The notes: a model not told the origin generated them from the sequence alone. A stretch of DNA of 64,000 bases from Pseudomonas lini (GCF_001042905.1 NZ_JYLB01000007.1:248001-312000); one strand, 5' to 3'; positions 1-8,065 are shown, counted from the first letter of the stretch. Translations and numbers: made by a program.

Positions 1-377
1 AGGAAGCGCGCCAGCAGGCCGACGTCCTGGTCGAAAGAGGTCAGGCCCTTGAGGTAGTAGGCGTAATCCACGTTCGGGTGCTGCGGGTGCAGACGAATGA
101 AACGCTCGGCGGCGGACTTCGCAGCCTCAGGCTCGGCATTCTTGTAGTTGGCGTAGATGAGCTCGAGTTGAGCCTGATCGGCGTAGCGACCGAACGGATA
201 ACGCGACTCCAGCGCCTTCAGCTTGGCTGTGGCGGCGGTGTAGCTATTGTTGTCCAGATCGTGCTGAGCCTGCTGGTACAGCTCGACTTCGCTCAGGTTT
301 TCGTCTACGACTTCCTTCGATGAGCAAGCAGCGGTCAATGCGAGGATGGCGATCAGCAGCAGGTGTTTCACTTGCAT
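1..377 (-). CDS. bamD: Outer membrane assembly lipoprotein BamD (partial, 3' end outside window)
   Basis: Only the N-terminal ~125 residues are present; the gene runs off the left edge. It begins MQVKHLLLIAILALTAACSS, a lipoprotein signal peptide with lipobox LTAAC, so the mature protein starts at Cys19 or nearby. The following sequence (SEVELYQQAQHDLDNNSYTA, then repeats with RYPFGRYADQAQ) is the TPR array typical of BamD/ComL. BamD is the essential lipoprotein partner of BamA in the complex that inserts beta-barrel proteins into the outer membrane. It is divergent from rluD, with about 150 bp between the starts, an arrangement I recall from P. aeruginosa. Identification is by motif and context. 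Confidence 0.93.
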   Translation of the reverse strand, partial: MQVKHLLLIAILALTAACSSKEVVDENLSEVELYQQAQHDLDNNSYTAATAKLKALESRYPFGRYADQAQLELIYANYKNAEPEAAKSAAERFIRLHPQHPNVDYAYYLKGLTSFDQDVGLLARF

Positions 378-528
378 GGCGGCTTGCGTCCCTATGACGG
401 CCGCTGTCTTGGGCGGGGCCGTCCTGTTATGATGAGTGCCCCGTTGAAAAGCCTCGGGGCAAAAGACGCCGTATTTAACCACAAGCGCGCAGCCGAAACC
501 AAAGGCTGTGCCGACGCCTAGTCTGAGC

Positions 529-1491
529 ATGTCCGATAAAATTGAACTTCGCGCAGAGGTGCCGTCCGAATTGGGCGGCCAACGCCTCGATCAAGTCGCC
601 GCACAATTATTCGCTGAGCACTCGCGCTCGCGCCTTTCCGCCTGGATCAAAGACGGCCGCCTGACTGTGGATGGGGCGGTTATCCGCCCGCGAGACATCG
701 TTCACGGTGGCGCCATTCTTGAGCTGACTGCCGAGCAGGAAGCTCAGGGCGAATGGATCGCTCAAGACATCGAGCTGGACATCGTCTATGAAGACGACGA
801 CATCCTGGTGATCAACAAGCCTGCAGGCCTGGTGGTGCATCCGGCTGCCGGTCACGCTGACGGCACCTTGCTCAACGCCTTGCTGCACCACGTGCCGGAC
901 ATTATCAATGTGCCCCGCGCCGGTATCGTGCATCGCCTGGACAAGGACACCACCGGTCTGATGGTGGTGGCCAAGACCATTCAGGCCCAGACACAGCTTG
1001 TCACGCAATTGCAGAGCCGCAGCGTAAGCCGGATCTACGAGTGCATCGTGATCGGTGTGGTGACAGCCGGCGGCAAGATCAACGCGCCAATCGGTCGCCA
1101 TGGCCAGCAACGCCAGCGCATGGCCGTGATGGAAGGTGGCAAGCAAGCCGTCAGCCATTATCGCGTGCTCGAGCGTTTCCGCTCCCACACTCACGTGCGG
1201 GTGAAGCTGGAAACCGGTCGTACGCACCAGATTCGCGTGCACATGGCGCACATCAACTACCCGTTGGTCGGAGACCCTGCCTATGGCGGTCGTTTCCGAA
1301 TTCCGCCGGCCGCCAGTGTGACCATGGTCGAATCCTTGAAGAATTTCCCGCGTCAGGCGCTGCATGCGCGCTTCCTGGAGCTGGATCATCCGACCACCGG
1401 TAAACGCATGAGCTGGGAATCGCCACTGCCGGATGACTTTGTCTGGTTGCTGACGCTGCTCAAGCAAGATCGTGAGGCGTTCATCGGATGA
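529..1491 (+). CDS. rluD: 23S rRNA pseudouridine synthase D
   Basis: It isomerises uridines in helix 69 of 23S rRNA (E. coli 1911, 1915, 1917) to pseudouridine during 50S assembly. An N-terminal S4-like RNA-binding domain (about residues 15-75, LGGQRLDQVAAQLF) is followed by the RluA-type catalytic domain. HRLDKDTTG holds the catalytic Asp at about residue 138, and KLETGRTHQIRVHM is the conserved C-terminal motif. I chose the ATG at 529 (MSDKIELRAEVPSELGG) because it matches the family N-terminus; an in-frame GTG at 508 would add seven unlikely residues. Length 320 aa is normal. Its stop overlaps the pgeF start (ATGA), so the two are translationally coupled. Confidence 0.95.
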   Translation: MSDKIELRAEVPSELGGQRLDQVAAQLFAEHSRSRLSAWIKDGRLTVDGAVIRPRDIVHGGAILELTAEQEAQGEWIAQDIELDIVYEDDDILVINKPAGLVVHPAAGHADGTLLNALLHHVPDIINVPRAGIVHRLDKDTTGLMVVAKTIQAQTQLVTQLQSRSVSRIYECIVIGVVTAGGKINAPIGRHGQQRQRMAVMEGGKQAVSHYRVLERFRSHTHVRVKLETGRTHQIRVHMAHINYPLVGDPAYGGRFRIPPAASVTMVESLKNFPRQALHARFLELDHPTTGKRMSWESPLPDDFVWLLTLLKQDREAFIG

Positions 1492-2213
1492 GTGACTGGC
1501 TGATTCCCGACTGGCCTGCGCCTGCCGGGGTGAAAGCCTGCGTCACCACCCGTGCGGGCGGCGTCAGTCTGGCGCCGTTCGACAGCCTCAACCTGGGCGA
1601 TCATGTCGACGACAGCCCCGAAGCTGTCGCCGAAAACCGCCGTCGTCTCACCGATCATTTCTCTATTCAACCGGCCTGGTTAAAGCAGGTTCACGGCATT
1701 GTCGTGGCCCAAGCGGACCCAAGCCTGGTAGTTACTGCCGACGCCAGCTGGACGGCAACACCCGGTATCGCCTGCACCGCGATGACCGCCGACTGCCTTC
1801 CGGCACTGTTTTGCGACCGTGCCGGCACCCGCGTCGCTGCCGCCCATGCCGGTTGGCGCGGGTTGGCGGCGGGTGTGCTGGAAGCGACCCTCGACAGTCT
1901 GGCCGTGCCGCCTGAAGACGTGCTGGTCTGGCTTGGCCCGGCCATTGGCCCACAAGCTTTTGAAGTCGGCCCTGAAGTGCGCGAAACCTTCGTCCAGCAA
2001 TTGCCTGAAGCCGCCAAAGCCTTTGTGCCGAACCAGAATGCCGGCAAGTTCATGGCCGACATCTATGAGCTGGCGCGTTTGCGTCTGGCCGCTCGCGGCG
2101 TTACCGCTGTTTATGGTGGCGGTTTCTGCACCGTGACCGATCCACGTTTCTTTTCTTACCGCCGTAGCCCACGCACCGGTCGGTTTGCCTCTTTAGTCTG
2201 GCTTGAACGCTAG
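1488..2213 (+). CDS. pgeF: Multicopper-oxidase-fold purine nucleoside phosphorylase / laccase-domain protein (YfiH family)
   Basis: A 241-aa protein of the DUF152/YfiH family. Members have been described as polyphenol oxidases, as purine nucleoside phosphorylases/adenosine deaminases, and (PgeF) as enzymes that edit wrongly built peptidoglycan precursors. Visible signatures are TADCLPALFCDR (zinc Cys), AAHAGWRGLAAGV (zinc His) and the C-terminal GGFCTVTDPRFFSYRR. The start overlaps the rluD stop by 4 bp. The gene is co-oriented with rluD and followed after about 130 bp by clpB. Which activity dominates in vivo cannot be read from sequence. Confidence 0.88.
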   Translation: MSDWLIPDWPAPAGVKACVTTRAGGVSLAPFDSLNLGDHVDDSPEAVAENRRRLTDHFSIQPAWLKQVHGIVVAQADPSLVVTADASWTATPGIACTAMTADCLPALFCDRAGTRVAAAHAGWRGLAAGVLEATLDSLAVPPEDVLVWLGPAIGPQAFEVGPEVRETFVQQLPEAAKAFVPNQNAGKFMADIYELARLRLAARGVTAVYGGGFCTVTDPRFFSYRRSPRTGRFASLVWLER

Positions 2214-2243
2214 ACTTCTCTGATCTACATCAACTGTACGACG

Positions 2244-2271
2244 CTTGAATCTCCCAGAATCGACCGCATCT
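2244..2271 (+). promoter_or_regulatory. Heat-shock (sigma-32) promoter candidate for clpB
   Basis: CTTGAA at 2244-2249 and CCGCATCT at 2264-2271 are separated by 14 bp. This fits the sigma-32 pattern CTTGAAA-N13/15-CCCATNT with one or two mismatches. It lies about 70 bp before the clpB ATG, a gene known to belong to the heat-shock regulon. Confidence 0.6.
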
Positions 2272-2342
2272 ATAGCGGTATCTGGCAGGTTTCTTCATTC
2301 AGGATGTTTATAGGTCCGGCCTGCTCAAAAGGAAGGTGACCC

Positions 2343-4907
2343 ATGCGTATAGACCGTTTAACCAGCAAGTTGCAGTTAGCCTTGTCCGACGCCCAATCCC
2401 TGGCCGTCGGCCTCGATCATCCTGCCATTGAGCCGGCGCATTTGATGCAGGCCATGCTTGAGCAGCAGGGTGGTTCGATCAAACCCCTGCTGATGCAGGT
2501 GGGTTTTGACGTCAACAGCCTGCGTAAAGAGCTGACCAAAGCCCTCGATCAGCTGCCGAAAATCCAGAACCCGACCGGCGATGTGAATATGTCGCAGGAT
2601 CTGGCGCGCCTGCTCAACCAGGCCGATCGCCTGGCCCAGCAGAAGGGCGACCAGTTCATCTCCAGCGAACTGGTGTTGCTCGCCGCCATGGACGAGAACA
2701 GCAAGCTCGGCAAATTGTTGCTGGGCCAGGGCGTGAGCAAGAAAGCCCTGGAAAACGCGATCAATAACCTGCGCGGTGGTGAGGCAGTCAATGATGCCAA
2801 CCACGAAGAATCGCGTCAGGCGCTCGACAAATACACCATCGACCTGACCAAGCGTGCTGAAGAAGGCAAGCTCGATCCGGTAATTGGCCGTGACGACGAA
2901 ATTCGTCGCACCATTCAGGTCCTGCAACGCCGCACCAAGAACAACCCGGTGCTGATCGGTGAGCCTGGCGTGGGTAAAACCGCCATCGCCGAAGGCCTGG
3001 CCCAGCGCATCATCAACGGCGAAGTGCCGGATGGTCTGAGAGGCAAGCGTCTATTGTCCCTGGACATGGGGGCGCTGATTGCCGGTGCCAAATACCGCGG
3101 CGAGTTTGAAGAGCGCCTCAAATCCCTGCTCAATGAACTGTCGAAGCAGGAAGGGCAGATCATTCTGTTCATCGACGAACTGCACACCATGGTTGGCGCT
3201 GGCAAGGGCGAAGGCTCGATGGATGCCGGCAACATGCTCAAGCCTGCGTTGGCCCGTGGTGAACTGCATTGCGTGGGCGCGACCACGCTCAACGAGTATC
3301 GCCAATATATAGAGAAGGACGCGGCTCTCGAGCGGCGCTTCCAGAAAGTATTGGTGGATGAGCCGAGCGAAGAAGACACCATCGCCATCCTGCGTGGCTT
3401 GAAAGAGCGTTACGAGGTTCACCATAAGGTGGCGATCACCGACGGCGCGATCATCGCCGCGGCCAAGCTCAGTCATCGCTACATCACCGACCGTCAGCTG
3501 CCGGACAAAGCCATTGACCTGATCGACGAAGCCGCCAGCCGCATCCGTATGGAGATCGACTCCAAGCCGGAAGTGCTGGACCGTCTGGAACGTCGCTTGA
3601 TTCAGTTGAAGGTGGAATCCCAGGCGCTGAAGAAAGAAAGCGACGACGCGGCGAAGAAACGTCTGGAAAAACTGCAGGAAGAAATCGTTCGTCACGAGCG
3701 TGAATACTCGGATCTCGAAGAAATCTGGAACTCGGAAAAAGCCGAAGTCCAGGGTTCGGCACAGATCCAGCAGAAGATCGAACAGTCCCGTCAGGAACTG
3801 GAAGCCGCGCGCCGTAAGGGCGACTTGAACCGCATGGCCGAGTTGCAATACGGGGTGATCCCGGACCTAGAGCGCAGCCTGCAAATGGTCGATCAGCACG
3901 GTAAAAGCGAAAACCAGTTGCTGCGCAGCAAGGTGACTGAAGAAGAGATCGCCGAAGTCGTGTCGAAGTGGACCGGCATTCCTGTGTCGAAAATGCTCGA
4001 GGGCGAGCGCGAAAAACTGATGAAGATGGAAAGCCTGTTGCACCAGCGTGTGATCGGTCAGGACGAAGCGGTGATCGCCGTTTCCAACGCCGTGCGGCGT
4101 TCCCGCGCCGGGTTGTCCGACCCGAATCGCCCGAGCGGTTCGTTCATGTTTCTCGGCCCGACCGGTGTCGGTAAAACCGAGCTGTGCAAGGCGCTGGCCG
4201 AATTCCTGTTCGATACCGAAGAGGCGATGGTGCGGATCGACATGTCCGAGTTCATGGAGAAACATTCCGTGGCTCGACTGATCGGCGCGCCACCGGGCTA
4301 CGTGGGTTATGAAGAGGGCGGTTACCTGACCGAGGCGGTGCGTCGCAAGCCTTATTCGGTGATCCTTCTGGACGAGGTCGAGAAGGCCCACCCGGATGTA
4401 TTCAACATTTTGCTGCAAGTGCTTGAAGATGGCCGTTTGACCGACAGCCATGGCCGCACGGTGGATTTCAAAAATACCGTGATCGTCATGACCTCCAACC
4501 TTGGATCGGTGCAGATTCAGGAACTGGTAGGGGATCGTGAAGCGCAGCGCGCGGCGGTGATGGATGCGATTTCCACGCACTTCCGGCCGGAGTTCATCAA
4601 CCGGGTCGACGAAGTGGTGATTTTCGAACCGCTGGCTCGGGATCAGATCGCCGGTATTACCGAGATCCAGTTGGGACGCCTGCGTAGCCGCCTGACGGAG
4701 CGCGAGCTGAAGCTTGAGCTGAGTCCGGAAGCGATGGATAAGCTGATCGCTGTCGGTTACGACCCGGTCTATGGCGCACGGCCGCTCAAACGAGCAATCC
4801 AGCGCTGGATCGAGAACCCGCTGGCGCAGCTGATTCTGTCGGGTCGCTTCATGCCCGGCGATACCGCCAAAGGTGTCGTGGAAAACGACGAAATCGTTTT
4901 CGTCTGA
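2343..4907 (+). CDS. clpB: ATP-dependent disaggregase ClpB
   Basis: Hsp100 chaperone that, with DnaK/DnaJ/GrpE, threads aggregated proteins through its hexameric pore. It has an N-terminal Clp repeat domain (about 1-145). AAA+ domain 1 has Walker A GEPGVGKT at about 206-213 and Walker B ILFIDELHT. A long coiled-coil middle domain follows (about 400-530, rich in KLEKLQEEIVRHERE). AAA+ domain 2 has GPTGVGKTE and a C-terminal domain with GARPLKRAIQR. Length 854 aa is typical. A clear ribosome-binding site (GGAAGGTGA) precedes the ATG, and a strong terminator follows within 30 bp, so it is probably a single-gene heat-shock unit. Confidence 0.98.
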   Translation: MRIDRLTSKLQLALSDAQSLAVGLDHPAIEPAHLMQAMLEQQGGSIKPLLMQVGFDVNSLRKELTKALDQLPKIQNPTGDVNMSQDLARLLNQADRLAQQKGDQFISSELVLLAAMDENSKLGKLLLGQGVSKKALENAINNLRGGEAVNDANHEESRQALDKYTIDLTKRAEEGKLDPVIGRDDEIRRTIQVLQRRTKNNPVLIGEPGVGKTAIAEGLAQRIINGEVPDGLRGKRLLSLDMGALIAGAKYRGEFEERLKSLLNELSKQEGQIILFIDELHTMVGAGKGEGSMDAGNMLKPALARGELHCVGATTLNEYRQYIEKDAALERRFQKVLVDEPSEEDTIAILRGLKERYEVHHKVAITDGAIIAAAKLSHRYITDRQLPDKAIDLIDEAASRIRMEIDSKPEVLDRLERRLIQLKVESQALKKESDDAAKKRLEKLQEEIVRHEREYSDLEEIWNSEKAEVQGSAQIQQKIEQSRQELEAARRKGDLNRMAELQYGVIPDLERSLQMVDQHGKSENQLLRSKVTEEEIAEVVSKWTGIPVSKMLEGEREKLMKMESLLHQRVIGQDEAVIAVSNAVRRSRAGLSDPNRPSGSFMFLGPTGVGKTELCKALAEFLFDTEEAMVRIDMSEFMEKHSVARLIGAPPGYVGYEEGGYLTEAVRRKPYSVILLDEVEKAHPDVFNILLQVLEDGRLTDSHGRTVDFKNTVIVMTSNLGSVQIQELVGDREAQRAAVMDAISTHFRPEFINRVDEVVIFEPLARDQIAGITEIQLGRLRSRLTERELKLELSPEAMDKLIAVGYDPVYGARPLKRAIQRWIENPLAQLILSGRFMPGDTAKGVVENDEIVFV

Positions 4908-4931
4908 CGCTCGGCGGCAGTGCAATAAAAG

Positions 4932-4957
4932 AAGGCCTCGCATCGCGAGGCCTTTTT
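4932..4957 (+). terminator. Rho-independent terminator of clpB
   Basis: AAGGCCTCG and CGAGGCCTT form a stem around a short CAT-containing loop. The stem is followed by a run of seven T and sits 25 bp after the clpB stop. Confidence 0.92.
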
Positions 4958-5092
4958 TTCGCCAGGCTGTTGAACTCAAAGGAAAAGGCTTGTAAAGTGC
5001 GCCCCGCAGTAAGTCGCCCTGAAGGGTTTTTGCTCCCCAAGCAGGAATCTGAAATAAGTTGCAAATCATTAACTTGAAAGCAATTTAGGGGG

Positions 5093-5120
5093 TTGACAGA
5101 GGTGCTTAAGATTGTAGAAT
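5093..5120 (+). promoter_or_regulatory. Sigma-70 promoter of the tRNA cluster
   Basis: TTGACA at 5093-5098 and TAGAAT at 5115-5120 are 16 bp apart. A GC-rich discriminator (AGCGCGCC), usual for stringently controlled stable-RNA promoters, follows. It is the only strong promoter in the ~250-bp gap between clpB and tRNA-Asn. Confidence 0.75.
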
Positions 5121-5208
5121 AGCGCGCCTCAGACACACGAACGCAGCGATGCGAACGGGTCGAAGAGAACGCAGTAAAGCTTCACTGTTGTAAATTGAAA
5201 TATGTAGT

Positions 5209-5284
5209 TCCGTGATAGCTCAGTCGGTAGAGCAAATGACTGTTAATCATTGGGTCCCAGGTTCGAGTCCTGGTCACGGAGCCA
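5209..5284 (+). tRNA. tRNA-Asn (GTT)
   Basis: 76-nt cloverleaf with acceptor TCCGTGA/TCACGGA, D-arm GCTC...GAGC, anticodon loop CTGTTAA with GTT, T-arm CCAGG TTCGAGT CCTGG, and encoded CCA end. First gene of the cluster, about 90 nt after the promoter. Confidence 0.97.
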
Positions 5285-5293
5285 ATTTCAAAC

Positions 5294-5370
5294 CGGGGTA
5301 TAGCGCAGTCCGGTAGCGCGCCTGCTTTGGGAGCAGGATGTCAGGAGTTCGAATCCCCTTACCCCGACCA
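5294..5370 (+). tRNA. tRNA-Pro (TGG), copy 1
   Basis: 77-nt cloverleaf starting CGGGGTA and ending TACCCCG-ACCA. The anticodon loop CTTTGGGAG carries TGG, and the T-loop is TTCGAAT. It is identical over its full length to the second copy at 5547-5623. Confidence 0.97.
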
Positions 5371-5375
5371 TTTTT

Positions 5376-5451
5376 GGGTCGTTAGCTCAGTTGGTAGAGC
5401 AGTTGGCTTTTAACCAATTGGTCGTAGGTTCGAATCCCACACGACCCACCA
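5376..5451 (+). tRNA. tRNA-Lys (TTT)
   Basis: 76-nt cloverleaf with acceptor GGGTCGT/ACGACCC, D-arm GCTCAGTTGGTAGAGC, anticodon loop CTTTTAA with TTT, T-loop TTCGAAT, and encoded CCA. Five bases separate it from tRNA-Pro copy 1, so they are probably one transcript. Confidence 0.97.
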
Positions 5452-5515
5452 TTTTTGAAACCAGTTAGCGCTGGAATCGAATCTTAAGATCAGAGGCCAA
5501 AAGCGCTGATCGAAG

Positions 5516-5544
5516 AAGGCGCCTTTAAAAGGTGCCTTTTTTTT
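5516..5544 (+). terminator. Terminator-like hairpin between tRNA-Lys and the second tRNA-Pro
   Basis: AAGGCGCCTTT and AAAGGTGCCTT form a long stem with one G-T pair and a minimal loop. A run of T to 5544 follows. It ends only two bases before the second tRNA-Pro begins. Confidence 0.85.
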
Positions 5545-5546
5545 AC

Positions 5547-5623
5547 CGGGGTATAGCGCAGTCCGGTAGCGCGCCTGCTTTGGGAGCAGGATGTCAGGAG
5601 TTCGAATCCCCTTACCCCGACCA
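5547..5623 (+). tRNA. tRNA-Pro (TGG), copy 2
   Basis: An exact duplicate of the tRNA-Pro at 5294-5370, including the encoded CCA. It lies directly behind a terminator-like hairpin with no promoter visible between them, so its expression must come from read-through or from an internal signal. A further hairpin terminator follows at 5631. Confidence 0.96.
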
Positions 5624-5630
5624 TATTAAA

Positions 5631-5664
5631 AATCCTCGTATCGAAAGATACGGGGATTTTTTTT
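5631..5664 (+). terminator. Terminator after the second tRNA-Pro
   Basis: AATCCTCGTATC, a GAAA tetraloop and GATACGGGGATT form a 12-bp stem with one G-T pair, followed by a T run to 5664. Confidence 0.9.
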
Positions 5665-5680
5665 GTCTGCTGCAAATGCA

Positions 5681-5715
5681 AAAAAGCCCCGCTTCTCGAT
5701 GGAGAGGCAGGGCTT
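5681..5715 (-). terminator. Terminator of the EF-hand protein gene
   Basis: Read leftward, AAGCCC-TGC-TCTC pairs with GAGA-AGC-GGGGCTT and is followed by a T run (the A run near 5681). It lies 15 bp past the stop of the gene at 5730. Confidence 0.8.
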
Positions 5716-5729
5716 GGGCCTTCAGAGGC

Positions 5730-6125
5730 TTAACTATTGTCTTTCAAGTGCTCGAACAAGCCCTTCGGCATTTTTTTGCCATTGGCTTCGTAGTTGGTTT
5801 TCACGTTATCAAAAGCCTCTTGTTCATCGATTTGGCCATCATGGTTGGTGTCGATCTTGTCGAAGTCAGCCTTGGGTGCCACTTTCAGGAATTCCGCGCG
5901 GGATACCTTGCCATCGTCGTCGGTGTCGGTCTTGGCCATCGAGGCATCGCCGCACTTGCCTTCGCCACATTTACCTTCCGGCGTCTTCACGACCTGTTCC
6001 GCCGAGGCCAGCAGGTAGCCTTGAGTCAACGGCTGCGAAGCGAATACGGAACCGGACAACATCATGCCACCGGCCAGGACAGCGCCGAGCAGGCCAACGG
6101 TGTTTTTGCTGAGAGTACGGGACAT
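5730..6125 (-). CDS. Secreted EF-hand protein with an EGKCGEGKCG (HvfA/bufferin-like) motif
   Basis: 131 aa from the ATG at 6125, which has an AGGAGA ribosome-binding site; the longer reading adds seven residues without one. A Sec signal peptide (about 1-29, ending SGSVFA) is followed by QPLTQGYLLA, resembling the mature N-terminus of HvfA-type proteins as I remember them. The tandem EGKCG EGKCG motif is at residues 50-59. Two canonical EF-hand loops follow (D67-T-D-D-D-G to E78 and D92-T-N-H-D-G to E103), predicting Ca2+ binding. In HvfA precursors, EGKCG is the site modified by the HvfB (DUF692) and HvfC (DUF2063) enzymes to make copper-binding peptides. Neither partner gene is in this window. 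Whether the motif is modified here, or simply binds metal through its cysteines, is unknown. Confidence 0.8.
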   Translation of the reverse strand: MSRTLSKNTVGLLGAVLAGGMMLSGSVFASQPLTQGYLLASAEQVVKTPEGKCGEGKCGDASMAKTDTDDDGKVSRAEFLKVAPKADFDKIDTNHDGQIDEQEAFDNVKTNYEANGKKMPKGLFEHLKDNS

Positions 6126-6339
6126 TACAAATCTCCTGGGTTGCACGACACAACCGCTCGATAAAGGACGCCACGTGAATGCGGCGATGGCCGAAGCAGG
6201 CGGTGCCTTGCTCGGGTGTGGCCATTTAGCGGGCGTGGTGTATCGCTACTGTGTCGCGCAAGGGGGGCTTTGTAAGCGAAGGGCTGAATCGGGGGAAGGG
6301 ATACAGTAAGACACAGATTTACGGCTGATGAAGAACAAA

Positions 6340-6429
6340 TGTGGGAGCGGGCTTGCTCGCGAAGGCGGTGTAACAGGCAACATTAATGTTGAATGTTATG
6401 GCCTCTTCGCGAGCAAGCCCGCTCCCACA
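6340..6429. repeat. REPIN (paired inverted REP elements)
   Basis: TGTGGGAGCGGGCTTGCTCG at the left is repeated inverted at the right, as GAGCAAGCCCGCTCCCACA. About 42 bp of spacer separate the arms. Near-copies occur at 34367-34456 and 36392-36480. The rest of the 6126-6440 gap shows no gene. Confidence 0.93.
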
Positions 6430-6440
6430 ATGGATGTGTG

Positions 6441-7739
6441 TTAATGCAGCTTCAGCCGCGGCTCAGTCCCGCGACCAATCTTGCTACCCAGCATCAACAT
6501 CGCCGTACGAAATGCGCCATACAGCGCCATCTGGTGCATGCGATACAGCGACACGTAAAACATCCGTGCCAGCCAGCCCTCGAGCATCACGCTGCCGGTC
6601 AGGTTGCCCATCAAGTTACCCACAGCCGAAAAACGCGACAGCGAAATCAGCGAACCGTAATCGGTGTATTTGTATTCCGGCAGGGCTTTGCCTTCGATCC
6701 GCAGTTTCAGCGATTTGGCCAGCAACGATGCCTGCTGGTGCGCAGCCTGGGCGCGCGGCGGCACATTGCGGTCGGTGCCCGGTTGTGGGCAGGCCGCACA
6801 GTCACCGAAGGCGAAGATGTTCTCATCGCGGGTGGTTTGCAGGGTCGGCAACACTTGCAGCTGATTGATGCGGTTGGTTTCCAGGCCATCGATGTCCTTG
6901 AGGAAACCCGGCGCACGAATCCCGGCGGCCCAGACTTTGAGGCTGGCGCTGATCACTTTGCCATCGGCGGTTATCAGGCTGTCTGCCGTCACTTCGCTGA
7001 CTGCAGCATTGGTCATCACGTTGACCCCGAGTTTCTCCAGGGTTTTATGCACAGGCCCGCCGATTCGTTCCGGCAGGGCTGGCAGCACTCGCGGCCCGGC
7101 TTCGATCAGAGTGATGTGCATGTTTTCCGGTTTGATCCGGTCCAGGCCGTAGGCCGCGAGTTCATGGGCTGCGTTGTGCAGTTCCGCTGCCAGTTCAACC
7201 CCGGTGGCACCGGCGCCGACGATGGCCACGCTGATCTGCTGCACTGCATCAGTTTGCCCGGCGTGGGCGCGCAGGTAGTGATTGAGCAGTTGCTGATGGA
7301 AGCGCTCGGCCTGTTTGCGGGTGTCGAGGAACAGGCAGTGTTGCGCCGCGCCCTGCGTGCCGAAATCGTTGGTGGTGCTGCCGACGGCAATCACCAGCGA
7401 GTCGTAAGGCACTTCACGCGCTGGCACCAGTTCCAGACCGGCTTCGTCGTAGGTGGCGGCCAGCTGGATTTTCTTCTGTGCGCGATCGAGCCCGCTCATG
7501 CGCCCCAGCTGGAACTCGAAGTGGTTCCATTTTGCCTGGGCAACATAGTTGAGTTCGTCTTCGGAAGAGTTCAGGGAACCTGCCGCCACTTCGTGCAACA
7601 GCGGTTTCCAGATGTGGGTCAGGTTCGCGTCGACCAGCATCACACTGGCCGTGCCGCGCTTGCCCAGAGTCTTACCCAGACGGGTAGCCAACTCCAGACC
7701 GCCGGCGCCGCCGCCAACGATGACAATACGATGAGTCAT
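6441..7739 (-). CDS. ndh: Type II NADH:quinone oxidoreductase
   Basis: Single-subunit, non-proton-pumping NADH dehydrogenase of the inner membrane face, which oxidises NADH and reduces ubiquinone through FAD. The N-terminal Rossmann motif HRIVIVGGGAGGLELA binds FAD. The second nucleotide fold, VAIVGAGATGVELAAEL, binds NADH. ENIFAFGDCAACPQPG is the conserved FAD-binding segment. The C-terminus has amphipathic sequence typical of membrane attachment. 432 aa from the ATG at 7739; twelve further upstream residues lack support. The gene is leftward, downstream of DUF1780/DUF3094 and separated from them by the large structured repeat. Confidence 0.95.
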   Translation of the reverse strand: MTHRIVIVGGGAGGLELATRLGKTLGKRGTASVMLVDANLTHIWKPLLHEVAAGSLNSSEDELNYVAQAKWNHFEFQLGRMSGLDRAQKKIQLAATYDEAGLELVPAREVPYDSLVIAVGSTTNDFGTQGAAQHCLFLDTRKQAERFHQQLLNHYLRAHAGQTDAVQQISVAIVGAGATGVELAAELHNAAHELAAYGLDRIKPENMHITLIEAGPRVLPALPERIGGPVHKTLEKLGVNVMTNAAVSEVTADSLITADGKVISASLKVWAAGIRAPGFLKDIDGLETNRINQLQVLPTLQTTRDENIFAFGDCAACPQPGTDRNVPPRAQAAHQQASLLAKSLKLRIEGKALPEYKYTDYGSLISLSRFSAVGNLMGNLTGSVMLEGWLARMFYVSLYRMHQMALYGAFRTAMLMLGSKIGRGTEPRLKLH

Positions 7740-7791
7740 GGGGATATCTCGCAAGGCTAAAAGAAATCGGTGCAATTACCCGAGCGAGCAT

Positions 7792-8059
7792 GAGGGTCTG
7801 TTGACGTTTGATGACGACCGCGACGGATGCCCACGTGGTGCAGGGCAAGGCGCGAGGAACGTGGTTTGGTTGTTCCAAATGAGTTCCGAGCAACGCTGCC
7901 CTGCGCCACGTGGGCGTCCGTCCCTTCGGGTTGCGCTCCAACGAGCGCGAGGCTGCGTTGCGGGATTTGCCAAGGGAACAACCATTGGCGGCATCCCGCG
8001 CCTTGCCTCGCACTCGTTGGAACGCAACGCGGTTCGTCATCAAACGTCAACAGACCCTC
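7792..8059. repeat. 268-bp composite inverted repeat that folds into a three-way junction
   Basis: The outer arms GAGGGTCTGTTGACG...(7792-7815) and their inverse (8036-8059) match over 24 bp. After a one-base bulge the pairing continues with CCGCG/CGCGG. Inside lie two further long hairpins: 7824-7920 (arms match 22 of 24) and 7930-8028 (arms sharing CCAACGAG and GCGAGGC). The whole can fold as a cloverleaf-like three-way junction on either strand. Short open frames in it are by-products of the symmetry. It looks like a mobile or amplified non-coding repeat, but only this copy is in the window. Confidence 0.85.
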
Positions 8060-8065
8060 GGCAGC

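Noticed and set aside
5490..5681. 63-aa minus-strand frame (GVRGFELLTSC)
   Set aside because: Translated complement of tRNA-Pro, a known false-gene pattern.
6393..7760. 455-aa plus-strand frame over ndh
   Set aside because: Antisense to ndh, which has two Rossmann motifs; the frame has no recognisable domain and begins in a REPIN.
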